A stretch of 64,000 bases of DNA, from positions 186,001-250,000 of the forward strand of contig NZ_AUBV01000005.1 in NCBI RefSeq assembly GCF_000429425.1, given 5' to 3'. Below, piece by piece: positions 17,959 to 27,265 of this stretch. Each line of letters opens with the position of its first letter. The first letter of the stretch is position 1. The stretch is from Algoriphagus mannitolivorans DSM 15301. Lineage in GTDB: Bacteria > Bacteroidota > Bacteroidia > Cytophagales > Cyclobacteriaceae. The translations under genes were made by a program, and so were the position numbers. The notes beneath the pieces were generated by a model that made no database searches, had not been told where the DNA came from, and worked only from the letters and a program-made list of their open reading frames with translations.

Positions 17959-18992
17959 AGTGACTTCCTCATTGTCATTCGGAAAGGATTTTTAATCGGA
18001 ATACGGTCTTCTGTTCCCATGATTTGCTCTGCGATGGTTTTTCCCATACTGTGAAAATCTGTTGAAATGGTCGTGATTCCTTCTGCCAAAATCTCCTTCA
18101 GTGGGGTGTCGTTGTAGGAAATAATTCCAACATCTCTTCCGAGTTTGAGCAGTTGCTCTCTGGATTTCTTGACGATATTGACCAAGTCAGATTCCGCCAA
18201 GACGATGTGGCAATCTCCTGGATCCAATGGTTCGTCATCATCCACCCCATCCACGATGAGATTTTTGAAGTCATGGAAAAAGCAAAAACGCTTAAACCCA
18301 TCCATGATTTCAAAAGGATACAGATCACCTTTTGGGAATACCAGGATCAAGCGTTGATATTTCCTTAAATGGGAAATTCCGGATTCCAGCACTTCAAAGA
18401 TGTCTTTGGCAAAATCCTGATACACCCCCGGGAATTCATTTTCGTGATCCTTGACCGATCTGTCCAAGATCAGCAGCTTTTCCTTTGGAATCCGCTTGAT
18501 CAATTCATAGGCGCTTTCGGGATGCCCGTTTTGGTCAAAGAAATGAGGGGCTAATACATAATAATTGTACTTACCAAGGTTTTGCTCCAATAGATCCTCA
18601 AACAGGTTTTTGTTGTAATGATGGATGTATAAGTCCACCGAGGCATTGGAGCCCAAAGTTTCAATAATGGAGTAATAAATGATCTTTTTGTAGGAGCTCA
18701 GCTTGTTGAAAAGCAAAAGGACCTTGGGTTTATTCCCCATGTTTGTAGAAGAGATGTAAAATCCCTTACCTCGGACAGAGGTGATGATGCCTCTGTCTCT
18801 GAGCTCATTGTACGCCTTCTCCACAGTGTCGCGGGAAAGCAGAAAATCAAAACTTGTTTCATTGATGGAAGGAATTCGATCACCAATCTTCAATTTTCCT
18901 TTTTCGATATCCTCCATGATCAAGTTGACGACTTGAAGGTACTTCGGCGTGCGTGAATCCACGGCGATTTTTTCAGACTTATCAAAAATCAT
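17955..18992 (-). CDS. GntR-family regulator with periplasmic-binding-like sensor domain
   Basis: A 345-residue regulator. N-terminal GntR winged helix: TPKYLQVVNLIMEDIEKGKL, GDRIPSINETSFDFLLSRDT, VEKAYNELRDRGIITSVRGKG (residues 17-75). The C-terminal part is a LacI/ribose-binding-like effector domain ending near FHSMGKTIAEQIMG. In Bacteroidota such proteins are usual sugar-responsive repressors. It lies inside the rhamnose operon between the aldolase fusion and the kinase, so it probably senses rhamnose or rhamnulose. Candidate operators are at 21214-21387 and possibly 11-30. Confidence 0.88.
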   Translation of the reverse strand: MIFDKSEKIAVDSRTPKYLQVVNLIMEDIEKGKLKIGDRIPSINETSFDFLLSRDTVEKAYNELRDRGIITSVRGKGFYISSTNMGNKPKVLLLFNKLSSYKKIIYYSIIETLGSNASVDLYIHHYNKNLFEDLLEQNLGKYNYYVLAPHFFDQNGHPESAYELIKRIPKEKLLILDRSVKDHENEFPGVYQDFAKDIFEVLESGISHLRKYQRLILVFPKGDLYPFEIMDGFKRFCFFHDFKNLIVDGVDDDEPLDPGDCHIVLAESDLVNIVKKSREQLLKLGRDVGIISYNDTPLKEILAEGITTISTDFHSMGKTIAEQIMGTEDRIPIKNPFRMTMRKSL

Positions 18993-19002
18993 AGGTATTT
19001 TG

Positions 19003-19030
19003 GGTTAACAGGGTAAGGTACTAGGGTAAT
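19003..19030. repeat. Weak heptad-period repeat between the aldolase fusion and gntR
   Basis: GGTTAAC, AGGGTAA, GGTACTA, GGGTAAT show degenerate 7-base spacing just before the gntR start codon (minus strand). Weaker than the other loci. Confidence 0.45.
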
Positions 19031-19047
19031 AGCAGTGCAATCGGATT

Positions 19048-21168
19048 TTACCGAGGGAAGGCAGCCGCAAGGCCTCCGTCCACGTTGAGCATATTTCCAG
19101 TGGTTTTGCTGAGCATTCCACTGACGAAAGCAAAGGCAGCGTCCGCAATATCACTTACTTTGACACTTTCTTTGAGTAGGGTTCTGTTGGCATAGTATTG
19201 GGGAAGATCTTTCACATCAATGCCGTAAGCTTTGGCGCGATTCTCAGCCCAGCCACCTTCCCAGATGTTGGAATTTTCGATGACTGCGTCTGGATTGACC
19301 ACGTTCACTCGGATTTTGTCCTCGGCAAGTTCCGCTGCCATTAATCTGGACATGTGGAGCTGGGCCGCTTTTGCGGTCCCGTAGGCAACGTTTTTTGGTC
19401 CTGCTACCAAAGCATTTTTGCTGACTACATTGATAATGTCGCCTCCTAAGCCTTGCTGCTTCATCAATTCCACTCCCGTCTTGGATACATGGTATTGGCC
19501 CATTACCAAGATGTCATTCAGTCGATCCCAGTCCTGTTGAGTGTGATCTTCAAAGGTCTTGGAAATGGAGATTCCGGCATTGTTGACCACAATGTCAATT
19601 CCTCCAAACTTTAGGCAGGTGGCTTTGATGGCATCTGCTAAACTGGAGGTGTCCGTCACGTCGAGTTTCACTCCGAGGACCACATCCTTGCCGAATTTCT
19701 TTTCAAATTCCGCTACAGCTCCATTCAGTCTTTCCTGATCAATGTCAGTCAAAACCACACAGGCACCTTCCTGAGCATACTTTTCCGCAATTCCTTTTCC
19801 GATCCCACCAGCACTTCCAGTAATTAGAGCGATTTTTCTGGAAAGCGGTTTTTCTTTTGGCATTCGCTGAAGTTTTGCTTCTTCCAGCAACCAGTATTCG
19901 ATGTCAAAGGCTTCCTGCAAAGGCAAGGATACATATTCCGATACAGCCTCTGCCCCACGCATGACATTGATTGCATTGATGTAGAATTCAGAAGCTACCC
20001 GGCTAGTTTGCTTGTCTTTGGAATAGCTGAAAAGTCCGACACCAGGCCAAAGAATAATGACCGGATTAGGGTCTCTCATGCCCGGGCTATTGGGATGCTT
20101 GTGTTTTTTATAATAATCAGCATACATCTCCCGGTAAGCTTGAAACGCGACGCCGATTTTTTCTTTCAGCGCCATGCTGTCAGATAGGTCCACATCTGGA
20201 GCCAAGTCCAATACCAAAGGAGATATTTTGGTTCTGAGAAAATGATCTGGACAGGAGGTTCCCATAGGTGCCAACTTCTCCAGGTCGTGGCTATTGATAA
20301 ATTGGAGAACTGTATCACTGTCGTTGAAGGTGCCCACCATTCGTTTTTCGGAGGATGCAAGACCTCTCAAAATAGGAGCTAATTTTGCTGCCTGTGATTT
20401 TCTTTGGCCAGGAGAAAGAGGACTTATTTTTTCTCCTCCAAAAACTGGGCGTTTTTTACCATAATTGCTCTCAAGGTAGGCGGACGCCATTTCGATCACC
20501 TCGAGGCTGTTCATGTAGCACTCGTATGCGGTGTCAGCCCAAGTGAAAAGTCCGTGGCCTCCTAACATAATTCCCCTTATTCCGGGATTTTGATCTAAGG
20601 CCTCTTTTAGCTGTAGTCCAAGGTCGAAGCCAGGTCTCTGCCAAGGAACCCATGCAATCGCACCTTTCCAGAGTTCCTGGGTGATTTTTTCACCGTCTTT
20701 GGAAGCGGCAATAGCGATTGCTGCATCCGGATGGAGGTGGTCAATATGTTTGAAGGGTAAAAATCCATGTAAGGGCGTATCGATGGATGGCGCTTTGGAG
20801 GCAAGATCATAAATGCAATGATTGAACAATTCCACCATTTCGTCTTCGAACTCAATACCTCGGTAAATTCCTTCCAAAGATCTGAGTTTGTCCACATACA
20901 GCCCTGCCAAGCCTGCCCTGGTCATAGTACCGATATCTCCTCCAGACCCTTTGATCCACATCACCTCAACCGGCTCTTTGGTCAATGGATCCAATTCGGT
21001 GGTTTTGCAGGAAGTATTTCCGCCTCCATAGTTGGTGATTCTCAGGTCGGCACCCAAGCAGTTGGATCTATAGATTAATAGGTCTACTTCATTCCCTTCT
21101 AGCTGGGACGCCTTCTTTTCATCCCATAGATAGCTTACATGTTTAAAACTCATAATCGGTGTATTCAT
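19048..21168 (-). CDS. rhaEW: Bifunctional L-rhamnulose-1-phosphate aldolase / L-lactaldehyde dehydrogenase (RhaEW type)
   Basis: A 706-residue fusion. The N-terminal class II aldolase part (about 1-430) has RITNYGGGNTSCKTTELDP, KHIDHLHPDAAIAIA and LGGHGLFTWADTAYECYMN with the metal-binding His residues. The C-terminal part (about 445-706) is a short-chain dehydrogenase: LITGSAGGIGKGIA, VVNNAGISISKTF, and YGTAKAAQLHMSRLMA with the catalytic Tyr and Lys. The fusion splits L-rhamnulose 1-phosphate into DHAP and L-lactaldehyde and oxidises the latter to L-lactate. First gene of the minus-strand operon. ATG at 21168 chosen; M6 (21153) is an alternative. Confidence 0.93.
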   Translation of the reverse strand: MNTPIMSFKHVSYLWDEKKASQLEGNEVDLLIYRSNCLGADLRITNYGGGNTSCKTTELDPLTKEPVEVMWIKGSGGDIGTMTRAGLAGLYVDKLRSLEGIYRGIEFEDEMVELFNHCIYDLASKAPSIDTPLHGFLPFKHIDHLHPDAAIAIAASKDGEKITQELWKGAIAWVPWQRPGFDLGLQLKEALDQNPGIRGIMLGGHGLFTWADTAYECYMNSLEVIEMASAYLESNYGKKRPVFGGEKISPLSPGQRKSQAAKLAPILRGLASSEKRMVGTFNDSDTVLQFINSHDLEKLAPMGTSCPDHFLRTKISPLVLDLAPDVDLSDSMALKEKIGVAFQAYREMYADYYKKHKHPNSPGMRDPNPVIILWPGVGLFSYSKDKQTSRVASEFYINAINVMRGAEAVSEYVSLPLQEAFDIEYWLLEEAKLQRMPKEKPLSRKIALITGSAGGIGKGIAEKYAQEGACVVLTDIDQERLNGAVAEFEKKFGKDVVLGVKLDVTDTSSLADAIKATCLKFGGIDIVVNNAGISISKTFEDHTQQDWDRLNDILVMGQYHVSKTGVELMKQQGLGGDIINVVSKNALVAGPKNVAYGTAKAAQLHMSRLMAAELAEDKIRVNVVNPDAVIENSNIWEGGWAENRAKAYGIDVKDLPQYYANRTLLKESVKVSDIADAAFAFVSGMLSKTTGNMLNVDGGLAAAFPR

Positions 21169-21213
21169 TAGTCGACAGGTCTACTGGTTATAACATGAAT
21201 TTCAGGGAAATCA

Positions 21214-21387
21214 AGTCTTGAAGTATCCTGTAGTGTCTTGAGTCAGTTTATTTTTATTTTTTATTATGCCTTAAAATCAGATTTGGCATTTTGGTGGAAA
21301 TATTCTTAAAATCTACCTCGAAACTAGGGTTTAGCAAAATAATAAAGCGATAAATGGGTAAAATACTGTTCGGACAGGGCAGGATAG
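21214..21387. promoter_or_regulatory. Divergent promoter region of the rhamnose cluster with operator half sites
   Basis: The 261-base region between rhaEW and the permease gene contains TATCCTG at 21224-21230, flanked by the direct repeat GTCTTGA, and AGGGCAGGATAG at 21376-21387. Both match halves of the inverted repeat at 11-30. Each could be one arm of a site for the GntR regulator, one per direction of transcription. Confidence 0.4.
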
Positions 21388-21429
21388 GAGCTTTTCGTTT
21401 TTTGTTTTTATTCCCTGAAAAATAATTCC

Positions 21430-22833
21430 ATGAAAATTCGACTCTTCAATAAAATTGTAGCCGACAGCAACGAATTTGAGCGGACGCCTATTCCTGATTC
21501 TCAACTCAAAGGGTCAAAAAGCTTTTTGGGAATGTACGCAGGAGAGCATACTGCGGGGACAGAGTTTGTCATCGGGCCATTGTTTGTCGCTCATGGAGTT
21601 AGTGCCGGAGACTTAGTATTGGGGCTTTTGATCGGAAATCTTTTGGCAGTGTTGAGTTGGGCTTTGATTACCGCACCCATTGCTACCACCAAAAGGCTCA
21701 CCTTATATTATCAATTGGAAAAAATCGCCGGGAAAAATTTGGTCAGATGGTACAATCTGGTCAATGCACTCATGTTCTGTTTTCTGGCCGGCTCGATGAT
21801 CGCAGTTTCTGCCACTGCCGTGGGGATACCTTTTGATCTGGAAATGCCAACCTTGTCGGATTGGTTGCCAAGGACTCCAGGGTGGATTTTGACAGTTCTG
21901 CTCATGGGAGCAGTAATTACCTTGGTGGCAATTCAAGGTTATAATCAAGTGTCCAAGTTTGCCAATGTCATGTCCCCTTGGATGATTTTGATTTTTATAT
22001 CCGCTGCAATTGTGGGTTTGGCCCAACTGGATGTAAAATCCGGAGAAAGCCTAATTCAAGTGGCTCAAGAAGTAATCTGGAATGGCGTGCCGATGGCGGG
22101 TATGAGTAAGTTTACTTTATGGCATATTGTCTTTTTTGCCTGGTTCTGCAATATGGCCATGCACATTGGGATGTCGGATTTGACCATTTTAAGATATGCT
22201 AAGTCCTGGACCTCGGGATTTTCTGTATTTGCTGGGGTGTATTTGGGGCATTTTGTAGCATGGATTGCTTCGGGCATTCTCTATGCCGTATTCCTTCAGG
22301 CCAATACCGGTTCTCAGGAATTTGCCCCCGGACAGATTGCCTATCAAACCTTGGGAATTGCAGGGGCAGTATGTGTAATCATTGCTGGCTGGACCACCGC
22401 CAATCCGACGATCTATCGGGCGGGTTTGGCCTTGCAGGGGATTTTTCCCAAAGTTCCCACTTGGAAAATTACCGCTGTGGTAGGAGGAATTACCAGCTTG
22501 GCGGCCTGTTTTCCTGCCTTGGTGATGAAGTTGCTTGACTTTGTGGCGCTCTATGGATTACTCTTGATGCCGATGGGCGCAGTGATCTTTGCTGATTTTT
22601 ACTTTTCGGAGAAAATGGGATTTCGTTCTGAAGGAGCTTTGAATACCAAATCAGATTTCAGTTGGCCTGCTTTGCTGAGTTGGGTTTTGACCTTGGTGTT
22701 TTGCTTGGGTCTAAACTTCTTTTACGGCATCGAAATCTTCTTCTTGGGCCTTCCGGGCTGGTTTGTAGCAGTGGCCATTTTCGTTATTGCTTCTAAAGTG
22801 AAATATCCCATAACTAAAACCCTTGCCGCATGA
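21430..22833 (+). CDS. NCS1/cytosine-permease-family transporter, candidate L-rhamnose permease
   Basis: A 467-residue protein with about 12 membrane segments. The N-terminal region SFLGMYAGEHTAGTEFVIGP and the general layout resemble the purine-cytosine permease (NCS1) family. Such transporters usually carry nucleobases, allantoin or hydantoins with protons or sodium. Here the gene is the first of the rhamnose plus-strand operon, overlapped 4 bases by a small membrane protein gene and followed by rhaI, and no other sugar transporter is present in the cluster. Function as the rhamnose uptake system is therefore inferred from position. Confidence 0.78.
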   Translation: MKIRLFNKIVADSNEFERTPIPDSQLKGSKSFLGMYAGEHTAGTEFVIGPLFVAHGVSAGDLVLGLLIGNLLAVLSWALITAPIATTKRLTLYYQLEKIAGKNLVRWYNLVNALMFCFLAGSMIAVSATAVGIPFDLEMPTLSDWLPRTPGWILTVLLMGAVITLVAIQGYNQVSKFANVMSPWMILIFISAAIVGLAQLDVKSGESLIQVAQEVIWNGVPMAGMSKFTLWHIVFFAWFCNMAMHIGMSDLTILRYAKSWTSGFSVFAGVYLGHFVAWIASGILYAVFLQANTGSQEFAPGQIAYQTLGIAGAVCVIIAGWTTANPTIYRAGLALQGIFPKVPTWKITAVVGGITSLAACFPALVMKLLDFVALYGLLLMPMGAVIFADFYFSEKMGFRSEGALNTKSDFSWPALLSWVLTLVFCLGLNFFYGIEIFFLGLPGWFVAVAIFVIASKVKYPITKTLAA

Positions 22834-23039
22834 AAAGTGTCTTGAAATTCATCTCTTTGTTGGGGTTGATCTTTACTATTTATCCTCCTATTCTTTATTT
22901 CATGGGAGATGCTACCTTGGACAGGATGAAAATTTCCATGGGAATCGGGATGGTGCTTTGGTTAGTCAGCGCTCCTTTTTGGATTAATAGAAAGACCGAA
23001 GACGGAAGACCGGAGCGAGAAGGAGAGAAATATCAGTGA
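22830..23039 (+). CDS. Small two-helix membrane protein
   Basis: A 69-residue protein with two predicted membrane helices (about 4-25 and 35-51). Its ATG overlaps the permease stop (ATGA), so it is probably co-translated and may be an accessory subunit. The C-terminal tail NRKTEDGRPEREGEK is encoded by the heptad repeat at 22994-23028, so this tail was probably created by repeat growth. No family recognised. Confidence 0.7.
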   Translation: MKSVLKFISLLGLIFTIYPPILYFMGDATLDRMKISMGIGMVLWLVSAPFWINRKTEDGRPEREGEKYQ

Positions 23040-23149
23040 GCAAATGGCAATAGGCAATAGGCAATGAGCAATGAGCAAACGGCAATAGGCAATTAGCAAA
23101 TGGCAATAACCAATAACTCAATAACCAATATCTCAATAACCAACAACCC
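22994..23149. repeat. Longest heptad-period tract, ending exactly at the rhaI start codon
   Basis: GACCGAA, GACGGAA, GACCGGA, GCGAGAA, GGAGAGA lie inside the 3' end of the small membrane gene. After its stop come sixteen uninterrupted 7-mers (23038-23149): TGGCAAT, AGGCAAT, AGGCAAT, GAGCAAT and so on, changing gradually to AACCAAT, AACTCAA, TAACCAA. The ATG of rhaI follows directly at 23150. Confidence 0.92.
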
Positions 23150-24391
23150 ATGCCAACAGACTTTCACAACCGGACTATCAGCCTTCTTGCCGAACAATTG
23201 GCTGAAAAGGGAATGGACATATCCCAATTAATTTCCCGGATTTCCGAATTCCAAATTGCTGTTCCCAGTTGGGCGCTTGGAGCTGGAGGAACTCGATTTG
23301 GACGATTTTCTATTGGTGGGGAGCCTAGAAATTTGGAGGAAAAACTGGAGGATATCGGCCTATTGGCCAAAATCACCAAGCGGACCAACGCTGTTTCACT
23401 ACATATCCCTTGGGATATACCTCAGGATGCGGAAGCGGTCAAACAAAAGGCAGCAAGTCTTGGAATTGGTTTTGATGCGATGAACAGCAATACCTTTCAG
23501 GATTACGGGCAGCCGCTTTCTTATAAAATGGGTTCGCTAAGTAATGCTGATGCTGTGGTTCGTGCCCAAGCAATAGGACATAACCTACAAGTAATCGAAA
23601 TTGGAAAAAGTCTCGGAAGCAAAGGCCTGACGGTGTGGCTGGCAGATGGAAGTAACTTTCCCGGACAGGCAAACTTTAGAAATAGCTTGCAATGGACTAC
23701 AGATTCGCTCAAAGAGATCTATGCTGGAATGCCTGCTGACTGGAAATTGCTATTGGAGTACAAACCCTATGAACCCAATTTTTACCATACAGTCATTCCT
23801 GATTGGGGGACATCGGCTATGATTTGTAGGCAACTGGGAGATCGGGCAAAAGTATTGGTCGACTTGGGGCATCATCTGCCGAATACAAACATCGAGCAGA
23901 TTGTGGCTACCCTGATGCATCAAAATCTATTGGCAGGATTTCATTTCAATGACAGCAAATACGGAGACGACGATCTGAGTACGGGAAGCATCAAGCCCTA
24001 CCAGCTTTTTCTGATCTTTTGCGAACTGATCGGTGGAGCTGCTGAAGGAGTGCAAGCGTGGGATTCAATTTCCTGGATGATCGATGCGAGTCACAATGTT
24101 AAAGATCCCATTGAAGACTTGATTCAGGCACTAGAAGCCATTTCTCAGGCTTTTGCTAAAGCCCTTTTGGTCGATCGTGAAAAATTGACTCAATGCCAAA
24201 ATGAAGGAGATGTGGTGGGTGCTCAGGAAGTACTTCAAGAAGCGTTTTTGACTGATGTCAGAGCCTTGGTCCGAGAGGCCAGAATCCAAAGTGGAGGAGA
24301 AGCCGATCCTTTGGTATTTTATCGAAGAGAAAAAATCAGGGAGAAGTTGATAAACAAAAGAGGAATGAATGCTCAGGCGAGTGGGCTTTAA
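23150..24391 (+). CDS. rhaI: L-rhamnose isomerase, RhaI type
   Basis: A 413-residue TIM-barrel enzyme similar in length and motifs to the Pseudomonas stutzeri-type L-rhamnose isomerase, not to E. coli RhaA. Metal-binding segments are LLEYKPYEPNFYHT (Glu), VLVDLGHHLPN (Asp), GFHFNDSKYGDDDL (His) and SWMIDASHNVKD (Asp). PSWALGAGGTRFGRF near 39-53 is the usual N-terminal family signature. Converts L-rhamnose to L-rhamnulose in the cytoplasm. Last gene of the permease operon. Confidence 0.93.
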   Translation: MPTDFHNRTISLLAEQLAEKGMDISQLISRISEFQIAVPSWALGAGGTRFGRFSIGGEPRNLEEKLEDIGLLAKITKRTNAVSLHIPWDIPQDAEAVKQKAASLGIGFDAMNSNTFQDYGQPLSYKMGSLSNADAVVRAQAIGHNLQVIEIGKSLGSKGLTVWLADGSNFPGQANFRNSLQWTTDSLKEIYAGMPADWKLLLEYKPYEPNFYHTVIPDWGTSAMICRQLGDRAKVLVDLGHHLPNTNIEQIVATLMHQNLLAGFHFNDSKYGDDDLSTGSIKPYQLFLIFCELIGGAAEGVQAWDSISWMIDASHNVKDPIEDLIQALEAISQAFAKALLVDREKLTQCQNEGDVVGAQEVLQEAFLTDVRALVREARIQSGGEADPLVFYRREKIREKLINKRGMNAQASGL

Positions 24392-24481
24392 GCCTAAATT
24401 GGAAACTTCAAAAGCTTATTGACGTAATATTTCTCAGTAATAAGCTTACAATTGATTTTTTTCCAAACCCAAGATAATCTA

Positions 24482-27211
24482 ATGCGAATTTGCCTATCGA
24501 TTTTTTTCCTACTCATTTCGGGAGCTCTTTATTCCCAAACCATCACAGGTACAGTGAAGGAAAAAGGCTCGGGATTGCCGCTCCCTTTTGCCAATGTGTT
24601 TGTCAGCAATACTACCTTGGGCAAAGCTACAGATCGGGAGGGCCGATTTCAGATTTCCGGTGACTTGCCCCAGGAAATAGAAGTGGTGGCCTCCTTTGTC
24701 GGATACATCACTGAGGTGAAGAAGATATCCACTCGTGGGAAATCCGAAATCCAGGTTGACTTTGAGTTGGCTATCAATGAATCCAATCTGACCGAAGTAC
24801 AGCTCAAAGCCAAAAGAGACAAAAATTGGGAAAGGGAATTCCGTCGGTTTGAGGAAGTGTTTTTGGCCCTGCCGGATGATCCTTTCAAACCCAAAATCGA
24901 GATTACAAATCCTTGGGTAGTGGACTTTGAAAAAGTAAAAGTTCAAGGCGCTCCAAATTATGTCAAGGCAAGCGCCCAAGAACCGCTGAAAATCATCAAT
25001 CAGGCTTTAGGATATGAAATTGATTATTATTTGCAGGACTTTAGGGTCAGTCGGGCAGGGTCGAGATTTTACGGACAGGTATTTTATGAAAGCATAGGCA
25101 ATGACTCTTTAGCCCAAACCTGGGAGGAGGTTCGGGATGAAAACTATTATCAATCCATCCGATTTTTGAATCAGGCCATTTTGCTCAACAGTCCCGATAC
25201 CGCACACTTTCGGGTGTATCATGCGCTACCGGAGCGATTGGATCGCATTCGAACCAACGATCTGACTCGGGAAATCGGGGAGACAATCATCCCAATTCCC
25301 ACGGATTCTATTCTTAGGCGACCTAATGGGGACGGGACATTTCGAATTTTTCTGCCCGGAAGGATGGAGATTCATCACGTGGATAAGCCCTGGAGAAATG
25401 ACTATTACACCAATGTGTATCATGCCATCAGTTGGATGATCGCCCCTAAGGGATACTACGATGTGGACCGAAAGGGAATCTTGATCAATCCTACTCAATT
25501 GGTGCTATCGGGGTATATGGGAAGACAACGGATGGCCAGAATTCTTCCCTTGGATTTTGAGCCTAAATCTTCCTATATGGTCACGGCCATGGAGGCAGAA
25601 ATTGAGCAAAACCCGATTGAAAAATGGGATAGACTTCGGGAAAAGGCTTGGTTTACCACCAACAAACCGTATTTCTATCCGGGTGAAACGGCCTGGATAG
25701 GAGGGCAGATGCTCTTCCAGGAACCTGCCTGGTCTGACACCCTTAGCCGGGTACTTTATGTGGATTTGTTGGATCAGGATTCGGTATATCAGTCTTTTAC
25801 CTTCCCTTTAGTGGAAGGTAGGATTTCCGGGGGCTTGGAAATTCCGGGTTCTTTGCCTGGGGGCGTATATGCACTTCGGGCCTACACGAATTGGAGCCGG
25901 AATTTCCCTGAATCCGATCAGTTTCTGCTGGCGCTGCCGGTTTTGGATCCCAGTCTCAAGCCCAAATCAGAAAGATTTGCGGAAGAAGAAATTTTCGGTG
26001 GAGTCACGGTCCAACCCTCCTTTTCCATTGCTGATTCTCTTTCTTATCGGGTGATGGATTTGGACCTGAGTTTTTTGGATGAGTTCCAAAATCCCATCGA
26101 TGCAAGGTTTGTTCTTTCCTTGACCGACGGGGAAGAAGTGTCCTTTATAGATCAAAACAATGACTTGGAAAAAGCCCTTGACTGGTTGGATCAGGAGCTT
26201 CGGGATGATTTTATGTCGGACTTCAACTTCCCTATAGAGTATGGAATCTCAGTTAAGGGAAATTTTATCCCCGATAACCGACGAAGGCCTCTGGTACAAC
26301 CCATTACCATTGTTCGTGGAGATCTGGAGGATTACGGACAAGTTCAGTCCGATAGTATGGGCTGGTTTTGGGCCACAGGACTTTATTTCAAGGACACGGC
26401 ACAAATTGCCATTGCGGCCGTCAATGAGCGCTTGAGGCCCTTTGGTTCGATTGAACTGAGTCCTTTCCCTCAACTTGGACTCCCGGCCACACTTCCAAAA
26501 CTGAATTTTGAAACCGAAGCGCGGAGTCAGGAAATTCAGCTATTGGACACTTCGGGAGATTATATTTTACTGGAAGAGTTTGTCAAGGAGGAAGTTAAGG
26601 AGCGAGAGACCATGGCAGACCGGAATTATGGATATGGCATTCCCAATAGGGAATTAGGAGAAGAAGAATTAGCCAAATTGGATACTTGGGAAATGGTTTT
26701 TGGGAAACTGGCTCTATTTAACAATTATAACTATGGAGAGAAAACAGGGCCTCCAATGGTGATCCTCAATGGTCAGAAGTATCCATTTATAGATCCTGCT
26801 GAAATTTTGTCAAACCTGATTCCAGCTGAAGTGGAGTCGATAAAAGTGTACAATGACAATATCAGCAAATCGATATTTGGGATGTTGGGCTATGGGGGTG
26901 TTTACATGATTGAGACCAAAAAAGGGTTTAGATCAAGGCCTGATTCCGATCGGAAATTCAATTCCGAAGGATTTACAATTTTTGAAATTCCAGGCTTTAC
27001 CGATTTCCCTGAATTCCCCAATCAACCTCCTGCTGAGCAATTCCTGAAAAGAAAACCTACCCTGTATTGGGAGCCGTTTGCCGAAACAAAAGCAGGGTCC
27101 TTTAAAACCCAAGTCAAGGTTCCTTATGGTGTGAAGGGAGTTCGGGTCAAAGTAGAGGGCAGGACCACAGATGGGGAAGTAATATCCAAGATTTTGGAGT
27201 TGAAGTTTTGA
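24482..27211 (+). CDS. Secreted protein with carboxypeptidase-like regulatory and TonB-plug domains
   Basis: I start at the ATG at 24482 (909 residues), which begins a signal peptide (MRICLSIFFLLISGALYSQ). A CarboxypepD_reg-like beta domain follows (TGTVKEKGSGLPLPFANVFV). The middle contains MG2-like repeats (KPYFYPGETAWIGGQMLF). A plug-like domain lies near the C-terminus (PPMVILNGQKYPFIDPAEI...GMLGYGGVYMIETKKG). There is no 22-strand TonB-receptor barrel, so it is not a SusC-type transporter. Such proteins occur widely in Bacteroidota without known function; an envelope location is expected. Confidence 0.8.
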   Translation: MRICLSIFFLLISGALYSQTITGTVKEKGSGLPLPFANVFVSNTTLGKATDREGRFQISGDLPQEIEVVASFVGYITEVKKISTRGKSEIQVDFELAINESNLTEVQLKAKRDKNWEREFRRFEEVFLALPDDPFKPKIEITNPWVVDFEKVKVQGAPNYVKASAQEPLKIINQALGYEIDYYLQDFRVSRAGSRFYGQVFYESIGNDSLAQTWEEVRDENYYQSIRFLNQAILLNSPDTAHFRVYHALPERLDRIRTNDLTREIGETIIPIPTDSILRRPNGDGTFRIFLPGRMEIHHVDKPWRNDYYTNVYHAISWMIAPKGYYDVDRKGILINPTQLVLSGYMGRQRMARILPLDFEPKSSYMVTAMEAEIEQNPIEKWDRLREKAWFTTNKPYFYPGETAWIGGQMLFQEPAWSDTLSRVLYVDLLDQDSVYQSFTFPLVEGRISGGLEIPGSLPGGVYALRAYTNWSRNFPESDQFLLALPVLDPSLKPKSERFAEEEIFGGVTVQPSFSIADSLSYRVMDLDLSFLDEFQNPIDARFVLSLTDGEEVSFIDQNNDLEKALDWLDQELRDDFMSDFNFPIEYGISVKGNFIPDNRRRPLVQPITIVRGDLEDYGQVQSDSMGWFWATGLYFKDTAQIAIAAVNERLRPFGSIELSPFPQLGLPATLPKLNFETEARSQEIQLLDTSGDYILLEEFVKEEVKERETMADRNYGYGIPNRELGEEELAKLDTWEMVFGKLALFNNYNYGEKTGPPMVILNGQKYPFIDPAEILSNLIPAEVESIKVYNDNISKSIFGMLGYGGVYMIETKKGFRSRPDSDRKFNSEGFTIFEIPGFTDFPEFPNQPPAEQFLKRKPTLYWEPFAETKAGSFKTQVKVPYGVKGVRVKVEGRTTDGEVISKILELKF

Positions 27212-27265
27212 TCTAAAGAGTTCTCTTTCAAAATCTTAGATTGATAAAGTTTGTCCACTATTCAA

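Noticed and set aside
23038-23149. CRISPR-like array
   Set aside because: Units are 7 bp with no spacers and no cas genes in the window.
24482-27211. TonB-dependent (SusC-like) receptor
   Set aside because: It has a plug-like domain near its C-terminus but no following beta-barrel and no SusD partner.
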